Shown here in pieces: positions 48,099-58,914 of a stretch of 64,000 nt of DNA. A program made the position numbers and the translations under genes. How positions within the stretch are numbered: the first letter of the stretch is position 1; each line of letters starts with the position of its first letter. Below the pieces are notes generated by a model. The model saw only the letters and a list, made by a program, of their open reading frames with translations. It was not told where the DNA came from and did no database searches. The stretch comes from Ureibacillus acetophenoni (GTDB lineage Bacteria > Bacillota > Bacilli > Bacillales_A > Planococcaceae), in assembly GCF_900220965.1 (NCBI RefSeq), contig NZ_OBQC01000002.1, positions 275,176 to 339,175 of the forward strand. Direction: 5' to 3'.

Positions 48099-49393
48099 TA
48101 GTGAGTATCCTTCTTTCGTTCAAAAGTTGAAAAGAGATAAGATCGAACCTCAGCAATAAAATAAAGTGAACCAGTTATAACTAGAAGTTCATCTTCCTTT
48201 AGTTCATTTAGTTCTATTTCAATTAATTGTTTCCAATTCTCATTCACTGTAATTTTGTTATGTTTTGATTGGGAAGCTAAATTGTTTGCCTTCGCTCTAC
48301 GCGGTAAGGCGATTTCTGTAAAGCTCATTTTATGGGCGACTTCATCCATCATTTGTATACTATTTTGATGGTCCTTATCTTGCAGTGCTGCGTAAACAAA
48401 TTTATATTTTTTGTTCGGTTCGACTTCTTTTAACGTTTCAATCAACACGCTTGTCCCTTCCGAATTATGAGCTCCATCAATAATGATTTGTTTACCTATT
48501 CTTTCAAAACGCCCTTCCCATTTTGCGTTACTTAGTGCATGACGTATCGTTTCATCAGTTATTGTCGAATCATAGATAAGTGCTGCTGTTATTGCTAAAG
48601 CCGCATTATCAATTTGATGATTTCCAAGCATAGAAAGTGGAATGTCCGTAATATCTCTAGAATTTAAAGAGTAATTAAAAATTTGTGGATTTTTTCTAAT
48701 TATATTTGAAACATGAATTTCTCTTCCTAAGCGATACAATTCTGAACCCATTTTTTTTGCCTGTTGATTAATTACTTGTAGAGCTTCTACATTTTTCACT
48801 CCAACTACCACTGGGACTTTTTCTTTTATTATTCCAGCTTTTTCAAGAGCAACTTTAGCATATGTGTCACCAAGTATTTCTGTATGTTCTAGGGAGATTG
48901 TCGTAATCACTGAAACTTCTGGCGTAATAACATTTGTTGAATCAATACGGCCACCAATCCCTGTCTCGATTAATGCGATATCAACTTTTTCATTAGCAAA
49001 ATGTAAAAATGAGATAAGCATCATTACTTCGAAGAAAGTGGGATATTTCCCATTAAGTTTTTCTTCAATAATGGATGATAATTTATTGGCATAATAAAGA
49101 AACTGTTCATCAGTAATTTGTTGTTTATTGATTGTAACACGCTCATTTGCTCTTTCTAAATGCGGAGATATAAATGCTCCAACTTGTAATCCATGGCCCA
49201 TTAATATTTCACGAGTAGCATTTAGAGAAGAGCCTTTGCCGTTTGAACCTGCAAAATGTATGAATTTAACCGAATTGTGTGGATTACCAAGCTCGTTTAA
49301 AATAATTCGAACTGCCTCTAATGGCTTGCCTTTATATTGGCTTGCCTTTAATTGAAAGATAAAGTTTGTACATTCTTCTATAGTATGGAACAT
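48098..49393 (-). CDS. folC: Folylpolyglutamate/dihydrofolate synthase paralog 2
   Basis: The 431-residue protein is a second full-length FolC-type Mur ligase: P-loop HFAGSNGKGSS (serine for threonine) near residue 46, SPHLERANERVTINKQQI near 76, IETGIGGRIDSTNVI, KAGIIKEKVPVVVG and IDGAHNSEG. It retains the SPH-NER pattern lost in paralog 1. It lies downstream of valS, the usual place of folC. One of the pair may be specialised for dihydrofolate synthase and the other for polyglutamylation; this is inference. Confidence 0.87.
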   Translation of the reverse strand: MFHTIEECTNFIFQLKASQYKGKPLEAVRIILNELGNPHNSVKFIHFAGSNGKGSSLNATREILMGHGLQVGAFISPHLERANERVTINKQQITDEQFLYYANKLSSIIEEKLNGKYPTFFEVMMLISFLHFANEKVDIALIETGIGGRIDSTNVITPEVSVITTISLEHTEILGDTYAKVALEKAGIIKEKVPVVVGVKNVEALQVINQQAKKMGSELYRLGREIHVSNIIRKNPQIFNYSLNSRDITDIPLSMLGNHQIDNAALAITAALIYDSTITDETIRHALSNAKWEGRFERIGKQIIIDGAHNSEGTSVLIETLKEVEPNKKYKFVYAALQDKDHQNSIQMMDEVAHKMSFTEIALPRRAKANNLASQSKHNKITVNENWKQLIEIELNELKEDELLVITGSLYFIAEVRSYLFSTFERKKDTH

Positions 49394-49481
49394 TTAGTAT
49401 CGCCTCTGTTTATTTATTTCTACTATGTATTTTAGTTGATGATTAACAATTCTTTATCATGTTTAATTGGAAAATAAGAAA

Positions 49482-49505
49482 ATGCCCTAGTTTACACTAG
49501 GACAT
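49482..49505 (-). terminator. Weak terminator after valS
   Basis: CCTAGT pairs with ACTAGG across a four-base loop, with a broken T-rich tail on the minus strand. It could partly uncouple folC from valS. Confidence 0.55.
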
Positions 49506-49516
49506 CTCTAATCATA

Positions 49517-52165
49517 TTACATATTTTTCAGTTCTGCTAAACGTTTTTCAACTGTTTCATATTTTTCTTGATAATCAGCCAATTTTTCACGTTCTTTTGC
49601 TACTAATGCTTCAGGTGCTTTTGAAACAAATTTTTCGTTTGATAATTTTCCTGAAACTAGTTTTACTTCTTTTGCCCATTTTTCAAGCTCTTTAGATAGA
49701 CGTTCAATTTCTTCCTCAAGATTAATTAATCCTGCTAATGGTAAGAACAACTCAGCACCAGTAACTACAGCAGTCATCGATTGACTCGGAGCTTCTAAAT
49801 TCACTCCAATTGTTAGTGTTTCCGGATTACAGAATTTTTCTAAGTAAGCACGGTTTTCTTCTAAAATCGATTTTGTTTCTTCATCTTTTGCAGCAATAAA
49901 TAATGGTACTTGCTTACTCATTGGAGTATTTACTTCTGCACGAATATTACGTACTGAGCGAATAATCTCTGTAAGTAACTTCATGTTTTCTGCATCCTGT
50001 GCAAAGTTATACTCTTCTTTAACAGTTGGCCATGCTGCTACAGTAATTGACTCTCCTTCATGTGGAAGGTGTTGCCAAATTTCTTCTGTAATGAAAGGCA
50101 TCATAGGGTGTAATAAACGCATTGTATTATCTAAAACATATGCTAATACAGAGCGAGTCGTTTTCTTCGCAGCTTCATCTTCACCGTAAAGTGGAAGTTT
50201 AGCCATTTCAATATACCATGAACAGAAGTCATCCCAAATGAAGTTATAAAGTTCACGACCAACTTCTCCAAACTCATATTTGTCTGATAAAGTAGTTACT
50301 CGTTCAATTGTTTCGTTTAAACGTGTTAAGATCCATTTATCTGCAACATTTAAATTACCTGTCAAATCAATTTCTTCAAACGTTAAACCTTCCATGTTCA
50401 TTAATGCGAAACGAGAAGCGTTCCAAATTTTGTTTGCAAAGTTCCAAGTAGATTCAACTTTTTCCGTTGTATAACGTAAGTCTTGACCTGGAGATGAACC
50501 AGTAGCTAAGAAATAACGAAGTGAATCGGCACCGTATTGGTCAATCACATCCATCGGGTCAACACCGTTACCAAGAGATTTACTCATTTTACGACCTTCG
50601 CCATCACGAACTAACCCATGGATTAATACATCTTTAAATGGACGTTCCCCAGTGAATTCTTTTCCTTGGAAGATCATACGGCTAACCCAGAAGAAAATAA
50701 TGTCGTAACCAGTTACTAATGTATTTGTAGGGTAGTAACGTTTATATTCTTCATTTTCCGTATCTGGCCAACCCATAGTTGAAAACGGCCATAAAGCAGA
50801 TGAGAACCAAGTATCAAGAACGTCTTCATCTTGTGTCCAGTTTTCGCTATCTGAAGGTGCCTCTTTACCAACGTAAATTTCACCTGTTTCGTTATGGTAC
50901 CAAGCAGGAATTTGGTGTCCCCACCATAGTTGACGAGAAATACACCAGTCATGAACGTTTTCCATCCAACGGTTATATGTGTTTTCAAAACGGTTAGGAA
51001 CAAAGTTAACTTTCTCGTCTTCGTGTTTTTGGATTTCTAACGCTTGCTCTGCAAGTGGTCCCATTTTTACGAACCATTGTGCAGATAAGTAAGGTTCAAC
51101 AACTGCACCAGAACGTTCAGAATGTCCAACTTGATGTGTATGTGGTTCGATTTCAACAAGTACGCCTGCTTCTTGTAAATCTTTCACAATTTGTTTACGG
51201 CATTCGAAACGATCCATTCCAGCATATTTACCAGCTAAATCATTCATTGTACCATCTTCATTCATAACTAAAATACGTTCTAAATTATGACGGTTACCTA
51301 CTTCAAAGTCATTCGGATCATGAGCAGGTGTCATTTTAACTACACCAGTTCCAAATTCCATATCAACATAATCATCTGCAACGATTGGGATTTCACGACC
51401 TACAATTGGAAGAATAACTGTTTTTCCAACTAAATGTCTATAACGCTCATCCTCTGGATGTACTGCTACACCAGAGTCTCCAAGCATTGTTTCCGGACGT
51501 GTAGTAGCTACTCGTAATTTACCAGAACCATCTGCTAATGGATATTCCATATGGTAAAATGCACCTTCTACCTCTTTATGGATTACCTCAATATCAGAAA
51601 GAGCAGTTTTTGCTGCTGGATCCCAGTTAATAATACGTTCACCACGATAAATTAAACCCTTTTCGTATAATTTAACGAATACTTCTTTTACTGCATCTGA
51701 AAGGCCTTTGTCTAAAGTAAAACGCTCACGAGTGTAATCTAAAGCTAAGCCTAGTTTTGACCATTGTGCACGTATATGACTAGCATATTCTTCTTTCCAT
51801 TCCCAAGTTTTTTCAAGGAATTTTTCACGGCCTAAGTCATAGCGAGAAATGCCATCTGCACGTAATTTTTCTTCTACTTTTGCTTGTGTAGCAATCCCTG
51901 CGTGGTCCATACCTGGTAACCATAATGCATCATATCCTTGCATACGTTTCATACGAATTAGAATATCTTGTAATGTTGTATCCCATGCGTGACCAAGATG
52001 CAGTTTACCTGTTACGTTTGGAGGTGGAATTACAATTGAGTATGGATCTTTTCCACTTTCAGGTTGTGCTTCGAAGTATTTGCCTTTAAGCCACCATTCA
52101 TAACGACCCGCTTCAATACTTTGTGGATCATATTTTGTTGGCATTGAGATGTTTTGTTCTGTCAT
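49517..52165 (-). CDS. valS: Valyl-tRNA synthetase
   Basis: ValRS charges tRNA-Val and edits threonine. This 882-residue class I enzyme shows the HIGH region [14 protein letters not shown] near 47, the CP1 editing domain ([17 protein letters not shown]), the KMSKS loop [10 protein letters not shown] near 526 and a C-terminal coiled coil (about 815-880). The ATG at 52165 is nine bases after GGAGGAG; the ATG at 52183 sits inside that site. A T-box leader controls it. Confidence 0.97.
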   Translation of the reverse strand: MTEQNISMPTKYDPQSIEAGRYEWWLKGKYFEAQPESGKDPYSIVIPPPNVTGKLHLGHAWDTTLQDILIRMKRMQGYDALWLPGMDHAGIATQAKVEEKLRADGISRYDLGREKFLEKTWEWKEEYASHIRAQWSKLGLALDYTRERFTLDKGLSDAVKEVFVKLYEKGLIYRGERIINWDPAAKTALSDIEVIHKEVEGAFYHMEYPLADGSGKLRVATTRPETMLGDSGVAVHPEDERYRHLVGKTVILPIVGREIPIVADDYVDMEFGTGVVKMTPAHDPNDFEVGNRHNLERILVMNEDGTMNDLAGKYAGMDRFECRKQIVKDLQEAGVLVEIEPHTHQVGHSERSGAVVEPYLSAQWFVKMGPLAEQALEIQKHEDEKVNFVPNRFENTYNRWMENVHDWCISRQLWWGHQIPAWYHNETGEIYVGKEAPSDSENWTQDEDVLDTWFSSALWPFSTMGWPDTENEEYKRYYPTNTLVTGYDIIFFWVSRMIFQGKEFTGERPFKDVLIHGLVRDGEGRKMSKSLGNGVDPMDVIDQYGADSLRYFLATGSSPGQDLRYTTEKVESTWNFANKIWNASRFALMNMEGLTFEEIDLTGNLNVADKWILTRLNETIERVTTLSDKYEFGEVGRELYNFIWDDFCSWYIEMAKLPLYGEDEAAKKTTRSVLAYVLDNTMRLLHPMMPFITEEIWQHLPHEGESITVAAWPTVKEEYNFAQDAENMKLLTEIIRSVRNIRAEVNTPMSKQVPLFIAAKDEETKSILEENRAYLEKFCNPETLTIGVNLEAPSQSMTAVVTGAELFLPLAGLINLEEEIERLSKELEKWAKEVKLVSGKLSNEKFVSKAPEALVAKEREKLADYQEKYETVEKRLAELKNM

Positions 52166-52202
52166 ATTGATCGACTCCTCCATAATTTTATAGAAAAATA
52201 AA

Positions 52203-52493
52203 AAAACCCCTATCGTCTTAAAAAGGACGAAGGAGTTTTACATTTTTTTCCGCGGTACCACCTTTATTCTAAGCCGATATCAACAAAATCATTGGCATCG
52301 TCTTAGCTCTCGAATCGATAACGGCGTTAAACCGACATTTTGCTACTACTATTTCACAAAAGTTGCTCATAGGCTACCTTCAAATGAATGTTTTGCAGAA
52401 ACTTTTCAGCTACCGTTTCCTCTCTAATGCAATCATGCTCATTTTACTCTTCCTATTCATCGCATCACTTATTGAACTAAATTTTTAAACTGT
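52203..52493 (-). promoter_or_regulatory. T-box leader of valS (valine specifier)
   Basis: The minus strand has the T-box AAGGTGGTACCGCGGAA (near 52266-52250) and a terminator stem ACTCCTTCGTC/GACGATAGGGGT with T7 (about 52243-52202). Stem I begins AGAGAGGAAACGG, and a GTA triplet at 52377-52375 after TTGAAG is in the specifier position, a valine codon. Low charged tRNA-Val should allow read-through into valS and possibly folC. Confidence 0.9.
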
Positions 52494-52499
52494 TCATAT

Positions 52500-52527
52500 T
52501 GTATAATATACCATTAACAGTTTTCAA
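52500..52527 (-). promoter_or_regulatory. Probable promoter of valS
   Basis: TTGAAA (52527-52522) and TATACA (52505-52500) are 16 bases apart on the minus strand, just upstream of the T-box leader. TTGTCA a few bases further upstream, with TATATT 18 bases on, is an alternative pair. Confidence 0.5.
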
Positions 52528-52584
52528 GTGACAACAATTTATCTTCATTCAAAAAAATTTAAACGGCTAGTAAAAGTATGTCTT

Positions 52585-52605
52585 TAGAATCAGAATTTGA
52601 TTCTA
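52585..52605. repeat. 8-bp inverted repeat between valS and a small membrane gene
   Basis: TAGAATCA and TGATTCTA are perfectly inverted around a five-base spacer. No T-run follows on either strand, so a protein-binding site is more likely than a terminator. Confidence 0.5.
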
Positions 52606-52680
52606 ATATTCTCATGAATGAAGTTAATGCATTAGGGTTTATGCCCAAATTACATTTATATTAGAAAGGAGTGAAATGAT

Positions 52681-52884
52681 TTGAAACGGAAAAGACGAAG
52701 AAAATATAATCCATATACATTGCCACCGGGTTTAAGAAAAATAAGATTCTACTGTAGAACCGTCATTATACCAATTGTTGTTTTTCAAGGAGTCCGGGTC
52801 TTCTTTATACCAACTACCGGTGACATATTACTTTTATTGATTTTACTCGTAATCGCTTGGCTCCTCTTGGCTGACCTTATTTGA
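52681..52884 (+). CDS. Small membrane protein of unknown function, 67 residues
   Basis: I do not recognise it. The N-terminus is very basic (KRKRRRKYNPYTLPPG), followed by a moderately hydrophobic stretch (TVIIPIVVFQGVRVFF) and a strong C-terminal helix (ILLLLILLVIAWLLLADLI). The start is TTG, nine bases after AGGAG. It is the only plus-strand gene in this region, divergent from valS, and its last 42 bases overlap the spoVID 3' end on the other strand. A sporulation link is possible from the neighbour but not shown. Confidence 0.6.
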   Translation: MKRKRRRKYNPYTLPPGLRKIRFYCRTVIIPIVVFQGVRVFFIPTTGDILLLLILLVIAWLLLADLI

Positions 52885-53814
52885 CTTTAAATCTAAAAGA
52901 GTATAAGACTCACTTAAACTAGAGAAGAAATCATCAGAATCAAACGCTCGATCAACAACTTCTTCCTCTGGTGATAAATCTTCTGTCTGTACTAAGTTAC
53001 CATCTACTAAATCTAATTCATTATTTTCTAATTCATTGCTCGCTTGTTCAACTTCAGATACTACAATTTCTGGTTCAGGAACTATAACATTTGAAGATTG
53101 TAAAAATGTCTCTGGTTTAAAATCATTAATACTTTCTTCAGAATTGTTCTCGAAGCTTTCAACATAACTAGAATTATCAAAACTTACTTCATCAATTGTA
53201 TCATCTTTCAACACAAGTTCTTCTTCGTTAGAAACAGGTTCTTCGTCGGATACAGGCTCTTCATTAACTGGGCTTACTTCAAGCTTGTCTGTTTCAGTAT
53301 TTTGAATTAGATCTGCAAAGGCATTTGCACTGGGAATCTCAAGTGGAATATTATTCGACTCCAGATAAGCATCAAATCGAATACTATCCTCTTCCTCAAT
53401 CGCAGGCTCCACAACAGGCTCAGGAATAATGCAAGAAACATCCCAATTGAATGCTGCGCAAGATCCTGTAGATACATCGTAATTAACATTTTCAACATAA
53501 AGCTCTGGATGACAACCATCAGGAATTTTTTCTTTTGGTAAATTTACCTCCAATGGTAATGCGTATTCAAAGTATCCATCATCTTCATTTAGTTCAATAT
53601 GTTCAATTAGAGTACCTTCACTGTATTCTGGTAGTTCATGTGGATCAAAACGTACAGTTGAAGTAATATGATAAATTCCAACTAGTCTAAGCGATTCTTC
53701 TGTTTCAATTAGCTGAAAACGTGGTTTTATATCAACAGCAACAACATCTTCTACTAGCCCATATTCTTCAGGAAAAACAAATTGTGTCTTTATATCCCAA
53801 TTATAATTTTGCAT
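52843..53814 (-). CDS. spoVID: SpoVID-like coat morphogenetic protein lacking LysM
   Basis: SpoVID drives coat encasement, binding SpoIVA and SafA. The N-terminal ~150 residues are recognisable (QFVFPEEYGLVEDVVAV, LRLVGIYHITSTVRFD), followed by a long acidic region rich in Glu, Asp and Ser. At 323 residues it is much shorter than the 575 of Bacillus subtilis, and the C-terminal LysM is missing; the end is FFSSLSESYTLLDLKSN plus a short tail. No LysM is visible in the other minus frames just downstream. ATG follows GGGAGG. Position next to hemL supports the call. Confidence 0.8.
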   Translation of the reverse strand: MQNYNWDIKTQFVFPEEYGLVEDVVAVDIKPRFQLIETEESLRLVGIYHITSTVRFDPHELPEYSEGTLIEHIELNEDDGYFEYALPLEVNLPKEKIPDGCHPELYVENVNYDVSTGSCAAFNWDVSCIIPEPVVEPAIEEEDSIRFDAYLESNNIPLEIPSANAFADLIQNTETDKLEVSPVNEEPVSDEEPVSNEEELVLKDDTIDEVSFDNSSYVESFENNSEESINDFKPETFLQSSNVIVPEPEIVVSEVEQASNELENNELDLVDGNLVQTEDLSPEEEVVDRAFDSDDFFSSLSESYTLLDLKSNKVSQEEPSDYE

Positions 53815-53832
53815 TAAATCCCTCCCGCTAAT

Positions 53833-53860
53833 ACAATATGCGAAAGAATTTCAAGTATGC
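53833..53860 (-). promoter_or_regulatory. Sigma-E promoter of spoVID
   Basis: GCATACT (53860-53854), 13-base spacer and CATATTGT (53840-53833) match the sigma-E pattern (KMATATT, 13-14, CATACANT) at 6 of 7 and about 5 of 8 positions; the start codon follows 18 bases later. Confidence 0.5.
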
Positions 53861-53930
53861 AAAATCGAGTCTCCAAAATCTCCTACTAAATATGAGGTTT
53901 TCAGGGCTTTTTCTAGTTATTTTAAAAAAC

Positions 53931-53970
53931 AAAAAAGTGCCTTTCTCATCATTGAAAAAGACACTTTTTT
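53931..53970 (-). terminator. Terminator of the hem operon after hemL
   Basis: AAAAAAGTG-CTTT pairs with AAAG-CACTTTTTT with small mismatches, and T-runs occur on both strands. It lies 17 bases past the hemL stop. Confidence 0.75.
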
Positions 53971-53986
53971 TACTATTTAATATTAA

Positions 53987-55276
53987 TTATCGAGCAAGTT
54001 TTTCAAAAACAGTATGGAATGCTTGAATTGTTTTATTGATATGTTCTTCAGTATGTGCAGTAGAAATAAATAATCCTTCAAATTGTGAAGGTGGTAAATA
54101 AATACCTTCTTCTGCCATTAATTTATAATACTCAGCAAATAAACTTAAGTCAGAAGTTTTCGCTGTCTCGAAATCAACTACTTCTTCATTTGTTAAGAAT
54201 AATCCAATCATCGAACCAGCACGGTTTACTGTATGTGGGATGTTGTATTTTGTAGCTGCTTCACGTATTCCTGCTTCTAGTAAGTCACCAAGCTTTGTGA
54301 AATAATCATATGATTCAGGTGTCAAACGGGATAAAGTTTCAATACCTGCGGTCATTGCTAATGGGTTACCAGATAGAGTACCAGCTTGGTAAACAGGGCC
54401 TGCAGGAGCAACGTGTTCCATAATGTCCCGACGGCCACCATAAGCCCCAACTGGAAGTCCACCACCTACAACTTTACCTAAGCAAGTTAAATCAGGTGTT
54501 ACTCCGTAATATCCTTGTGCACAATTATAGCCAACACGAAAACCAGTCATTACTTCATCAAAAATAAGTAGAGAACCATTCTCCTTCGTAATTTGACGAA
54601 GTCCCTCTAAAAAGCCTTGCTTTGGAGGAACAACACCCATATTTCCTGCAACAGGTTCTACGATAACTGCTGCAATTTGTTCGCCAAATTTCTCAAATAC
54701 AACTTTAACTGCTTCAATATCATTATAAGGAACAGTCATAGTATTTTTTGCTATATCAGCTGGTACACCAGGACTATCTGGTAATCCAAGTGTAGCCACA
54801 CCAGAACCAGCTTTAATTAATAAAGAATCACCGTGTCCATGATAAGAACCTTCAAATTTTAAAATAATATCTCTTTTTGTATATCCACGTGCTAAACGTA
54901 GTGCTGCCATTGTCGCTTCTGTACCTGAAGATACAAAACGAACCATTTCAACAGCTGGAACACGATCAATAACAAGTTCAGCTAATTTATTTTCTAGTAA
55001 AGTAGGTGCACCAAAAGAAGTGCCCTTTACAGCCTGCTCTTGAATCGCTTTAACAACTTCAGGATGAGAATGACCTAAAATAAGTGGTCCCCAACTTAAC
55101 ACATAGTCAATATATTCGTTACCATCAATATCTTTAATGATTGCGCCATTTCCTGAATCGATGAAAATTGGATCAATATTTACAGATTTAAATGCACGAA
55201 CAGGGCTGTTAACTCCACCTGGCATTAGATCAACGGCTTCTTTAAATGCTTCGATCGATTTTTCAAAAGTTTTCAT
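53987..55276 (-). CDS. hemL: Glutamate-1-semialdehyde 2,1-aminomutase
   Basis: HemL turns glutamate-1-semialdehyde into 5-aminolevulinate, the universal tetrapyrrole precursor. The 429 residues show [30 protein letters not shown] (cofactor phosphate), [11 protein letters not shown] and the PLP lysine in [17 protein letters not shown] near 265. The ATG at 55276 is eight bases after GGAGGAG; the longer frame to 55315 overlaps hemB. It is the last gene of the hem operon. Confidence 0.96.
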   Translation of the reverse strand: MKTFEKSIEAFKEAVDLMPGGVNSPVRAFKSVNIDPIFIDSGNGAIIKDIDGNEYIDYVLSWGPLILGHSHPEVVKAIQEQAVKGTSFGAPTLLENKLAELVIDRVPAVEMVRFVSSGTEATMAALRLARGYTKRDIILKFEGSYHGHGDSLLIKAGSGVATLGLPDSPGVPADIAKNTMTVPYNDIEAVKVVFEKFGEQIAAVIVEPVAGNMGVVPPKQGFLEGLRQITKENGSLLIFDEVMTGFRVGYNCAQGYYGVTPDLTCLGKVVGGGLPVGAYGGRRDIMEHVAPAGPVYQAGTLSGNPLAMTAGIETLSRLTPESYDYFTKLGDLLEAGIREAATKYNIPHTVNRAGSMIGLFLTNEEVVDFETAKTSDLSLFAEYYKLMAEEGIYLPPSQFEGLFISTAHTEEHINKTIQAFHTVFEKLAR

Positions 55277-55277
55277 A

Positions 55278-56258
55278 TTATTTCTCCTCCAACCAACGAG
55301 CAACATCTTTTGCATGATAAGTTAAAATTAAATCAGCACCAGCACGTTTCATTCCTAATAATGTTTCTAAAACGACTGATTTTTCATCTATCCAACCATT
55401 ACCTGCAGCAGCCTTAATCATCGCATATTCACCAGAGACATTATATGCAACAATTGGTACCGGGAAGTTGTTGCGTACATCTCGTACAACGTCTAAGTAA
55501 GATAATGCCGGTTTAACGATTAAGAAATCTGCACCTTCATCGATATCTGATTGAGCTTCGCGAATTGCTTCTAATCGGTTTGATGGATCCATTTGATACG
55601 TTTTTCGATCCCCGAATTGTGGTGCACCATCTGCCGCTTCACGGAAAGGTCCATAATAGCTTGAAGCATATTTTACAGCATAAGACATGATCGGCACATC
55701 GTGGAATCCTGCTTCATCAAGTGCGGTACGAATTGCAATAACGAAACCATCCATCATATTTGACGGTGCAATAATGTCTGCTCCTGCTTTTGCTTGTGAT
55801 ACAGCGGTACGAGCTAATACATCTAATGAAGGATCATTTAAAATTGTTTCACCTTCAACTACACCACAATGTCCATGGTCAGTAAATTCACATAAACATG
55901 TGTCAGCTATAACTAAAAGCTCTGGGTGACGAGCTTTAATTTGACGTGTTGCTTCTTGAACAATTCCATGGTCATGGAAAGCTCCTGTCCCAACATCGTC
56001 TTTTTCAGCTGGAATACCGAATAAAATAACCGCTGGAATCCCTAATTCAACAACTTCATCAATTTCTTCATCTAATCTATCAAGAGAAAATTGAAATACA
56101 CCCGGCATTGAGCTAACAGGGTTTTTAATATTTTCTCCTTCCATTACAAATATAGGGTAAATTAAATCCTCTTTGTGTAAATATGTTTCTTTCACCATTG
56201 AGCGCATTGTTGCTGATGATCTTAAGCGACGATGTCTTTTAAAATGCAATTGTGTCAT
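55278..56258 (-). CDS. hemB: Porphobilinogen synthase (ALA dehydratase)
   Basis: HemB joins two 5-aminolevulinate molecules. The 326 residues have the zinc cysteines in [14 protein letters not shown] near 120-132, and the two active lysines in [13 protein letters not shown] near 195 and [11 protein letters not shown] near 247. The cysteine-rich motif marks the zinc-dependent rather than the magnesium form. ATG follows AGGAGG. It lies one base upstream of hemL. Confidence 0.97.
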   Translation of the reverse strand: MTQLHFKRHRRLRSSATMRSMVKETYLHKEDLIYPIFVMEGENIKNPVSSMPGVFQFSLDRLDEEIDEVVELGIPAVILFGIPAEKDDVGTGAFHDHGIVQEATRQIKARHPELLVIADTCLCEFTDHGHCGVVEGETILNDPSLDVLARTAVSQAKAGADIIAPSNMMDGFVIAIRTALDEAGFHDVPIMSYAVKYASSYYGPFREAADGAPQFGDRKTYQMDPSNRLEAIREAQSDIDEGADFLIVKPALSYLDVVRDVRNNFPVPIVAYNVSGEYAMIKAAAGNGWIDEKSVVLETLLGMKRAGADLILTYHAKDVARWLEEK

Positions 56259-56268
56259 ATAGATCCTC

Positions 56269-57015
56269 CTATTTAACGATTTCTTCTAACACTGCTTCCA
56301 TAGTATAGGTTTTTGGTTGATAGGAAACATGAGCACTATACTTAAGTAGAGCATTACTCGTTATATGCCCAATACTTGCGATTTTAATTTTCTCCCATCC
56401 TACAAATGGTGCAATATGTAATCCAAATGCATCGACTGCAGATGGACTTGCAAAAACTAAAATAATATTCTCACGGGTTTGAATTAAATTAATTAGCTGA
56501 TGTATATAATCGATATTTTCTTTTGTTTCGTATACATCCCACTCAATTACTTCGAACGGTAGTCCAGTTTTTATTGTATCTTTGGCCATTATTCCGCGCA
56601 CAAATAAACAACGAGAATTTTCATGAGCAACATTTGGAAATTCCTTCACAAAGACATCTGCACTAAAAACTGTGGGAACAAAGTCAACAGCAAACCCATT
56701 AGCTAATAATCTTTCTTTTGTTTTCGAACCAACAGCGGCAATTTTCCCTTGAAAATGAGAAGGTGTTAAATTATACCTTAACATTTTAGCACAAAATGAC
56801 ATTACTGCATTTTGACTGGTGAAAATTAGCCAATCAAATGATCTCGCCTTTTGAAGTTGGCTAAGATCATGTGGATGTAATATTTCTACTGTTTTAATGA
56901 GCGGACAAGAAACTGCTTCGCCACCTAGTTGCTCAATTTTTTGTAGAATCGTTGTTGTAACCTTAGACCCAGTTACAACAACGGTCTTCCCTTTTAGAGG
57001 ATTGTTAATTTGCAT
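56269..57015 (-). CDS. hemD: Uroporphyrinogen-III synthase
   Basis: HemD closes and flips ring D to give uroporphyrinogen III. The 248 residues have the poorly conserved two-domain fold with KTVVVTGSK near the start, [14 protein letters not shown] near 62 and [13 protein letters not shown] near 192. The ATG at 57015 overlaps hemC by 11 bases; a TTG one codon earlier is an alternative. Its place in hemAXCDBL makes the call firm. Confidence 0.93.
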   Translation of the reverse strand: MQINNPLKGKTVVVTGSKVTTTILQKIEQLGGEAVSCPLIKTVEILHPHDLSQLQKARSFDWLIFTSQNAVMSFCAKMLRYNLTPSHFQGKIAAVGSKTKERLLANGFAVDFVPTVFSADVFVKEFPNVAHENSRCLFVRGIMAKDTIKTGLPFEVIEWDVYETKENIDYIHQLINLIQTRENIILVFASPSAVDAFGLHIAPFVGWEKIKIASIGHITSNALLKYSAHVSYQPKTYTMEAVLEEIVK

Positions 57016-57937
57016 CAAGCTCAGCCTTTACCTGTTGGATTAAATCAAATGCACCTTGTTCAGTTAATTTACGTGCAACTTCTTCACCAATTTCAACCGG
57101 ATTTGTACCTGTAATTGTTTCTTCATAAAAAACAGATGCGTCTGGAGCTGCTACTAATCCAGTAAGTGTAATAGAATCTCCTGTTGTCTTAGCATAGCCT
57201 GCAATAGGTACTTGGCAACCACCATCCATAGCAGCTAAAAATGCTCTTTCTGCAAATGCCTCATTCCAAGTTGTTTGATCTGTTAGTTTTGCTAACTCGC
57301 GAAGTAACTCTGCATCATCAGCTCGACATTCAATTCCAAGAGATCCTTGAGCTACTGCTGGTAAACATAGATCTGTATCCAAATATTCTGTTACTACATC
57401 ATCATTCCAACCAAGACGTTTAAGCCCTGCTGCAGCAAGAATAATTGCATCGTAATTTTCATTTTCTAATTTTGCTAAGCGTGTATCCACATTTCCGCGA
57501 ATCCATTTAATTTCTATGTCAGGACGTACCTTTTTTAATTGTGCACTTCGGCGTAAAGAACTAGTTCCAACAATCGCATACTGTGGTAAATCCTTAAACT
57601 TTACATGACCTTTCGAAATAAATGCGTCACGAGGATCTTCTCTCTTCGGAATACATCCAATCACTAATCCTTCAGGCAGTACAGAAGGCATATCTTTCAT
57701 GGAGTGTACAGCAAAATCAATTTCTTTATCGTATAATGCTTGCTCGATTTCTTTAACAAACAAACCTTTCCCACCGACTTTAGATAGTTGAACATCTAAA
57801 ATGCGGTCCCCTTTAGTTACAATTTCTTTCACTTCAAACTCAAAAGGAGCGCCAGCTTTTTTCATTTGCTCGATAAACCAATTCGTTTGTGTTAAAGCTA
57901 ATTTACTTTTTCTAGAACCAACAATAATTTTTCTCAA
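57005..57937 (-). CDS. hemC: Hydroxymethylbilane synthase
   Basis: HemC links four porphobilinogens on a dipyrromethane cofactor. The 310 residues contain [13 protein letters not shown], the catalytic region [10 protein letters not shown] and [10 protein letters not shown], and the cofactor cysteine in [13 protein letters not shown] near 240. The start is TTG, ten bases after AGAGG, 100 bases past hemX. Confidence 0.97.
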   Translation of the reverse strand: MRKIIVGSRKSKLALTQTNWFIEQMKKAGAPFEFEVKEIVTKGDRILDVQLSKVGGKGLFVKEIEQALYDKEIDFAVHSMKDMPSVLPEGLVIGCIPKREDPRDAFISKGHVKFKDLPQYAIVGTSSLRRSAQLKKVRPDIEIKWIRGNVDTRLAKLENENYDAIILAAAGLKRLGWNDDVVTEYLDTDLCLPAVAQGSLGIECRADDAELLRELAKLTDQTTWNEAFAERAFLAAMDGGCQVPIAGYAKTTGDSITLTGLVAAPDASVFYEETITGTNPVEIGEEVARKLTEQGAFDLIQQVKAELDAN

Positions 57938-58037
57938 AATGATCAGACCTCTCTAACTTTAAATATCCGAAGATTATGCCCGCGCTGATTCAATTTATAT
58001 CACCATTAAGTCGCAAGGCTGTACATTGAAACCTACT

Positions 58038-58865
58038 TTAAAACCATAAATGGAAGCTTGAAAGTTTACTTCCTAAAAAGAAATTAATAACGACTAGTAA
58101 AAACGTATATATTTGTGCCCAAGAATACTGAATCGCTGTTATTTTACCTCTATGATGTAAAATCAATATCATTAAATAAATGACAAAGATGATAAACGAA
58201 CCTATTATCTTCGCATCAATAATTGATAAACCTTCTAATGTCAAAAATGCCCATTCTAACCCTAAAATTATACTTATTAGAAAGAGTGGATTACCAATTA
58301 AAATTGAACCATTTACCCATTTACTCAACTGCTGCAATGAAGGTAATCGTGACCATAATTTTGAATATTTTTTGCCCTTTAGTAGTTTATATAAAATTAG
58401 ATATAACACAGAAAATACAAAGGCAATCGTAAAGGTTGCATAAGATACCATTGCAAAACTTATATGAATAATCAACATTTCAGACACTAGCGATTCTCGT
58501 AGTGGATATTGAACATAATCTGGTGCAAATAAATGAATTGTGACAAAAATAAATCCTAAAAAGTTTATAAAAAAAACAGGTAAATCTACTCTAACAATGC
58601 AATGTAGTATGATTGAGATCGTAATTAATAACCACGCGTAAAAGTATACCCCTTCAATCAAGGACAGCACAGGGAATCGCTTCATTTCAAAAATATATAA
58701 TACTAAGAAAAGCGTTTGCATTACCCATACAATCGATACAAGCCAAAATGCAACACGCCGTATTTTAACTTGTTTGTAAAAATAATCAAAGAAATAAAGA
58801 ACGATACTAATAGCATATAGGATCACCATTACCTCATAAATCCTAGATATTACTGAATCAATCAT
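58038..58865 (-). CDS. hemX: HemX, membrane protein of the hem operon
   Basis: HemX is an integral membrane protein of the CcsA/CcmC-like superfamily that lowers the amount of HemA in Bacillus subtilis. The 275 residues form about eight helices, including YEVMVILYAISIVLYFFDYF and the ILGLEWAFLTLEG segment near the end, with histidines (LIIHISFAMVSYAT) that could bind heme. The ATG at 58865 has AAGGG six bases upstream; an ATG at 58871 is an alternative. It follows hemA behind a strong hairpin. Confidence 0.92.
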   Translation of the reverse strand: MIDSVISRIYEVMVILYAISIVLYFFDYFYKQVKIRRVAFWLVSIVWVMQTLFLVLYIFEMKRFPVLSLIEGVYFYAWLLITISIILHCIVRVDLPVFFINFLGFIFVTIHLFAPDYVQYPLRESLVSEMLIIHISFAMVSYATFTIAFVFSVLYLILYKLLKGKKYSKLWSRLPSLQQLSKWVNGSILIGNPLFLISIILGLEWAFLTLEGLSIIDAKIIGSFIIFVIYLMILILHHRGKITAIQYSWAQIYTFLLVVINFFLGSKLSSFHLWF

Positions 58866-58914
58866 TCGCATCCCTTCTCCATCAAAAATGTCCTTATTAA
58901 TGAAAACTACACAA

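Noticed and set aside
52686-52842. Hidden LysM coding downstream of spoVID in another frame
   Set aside because: I looked in the other minus frames past the stop for LysM-like motifs such as GDT or the Asn-Pro pair and found none.
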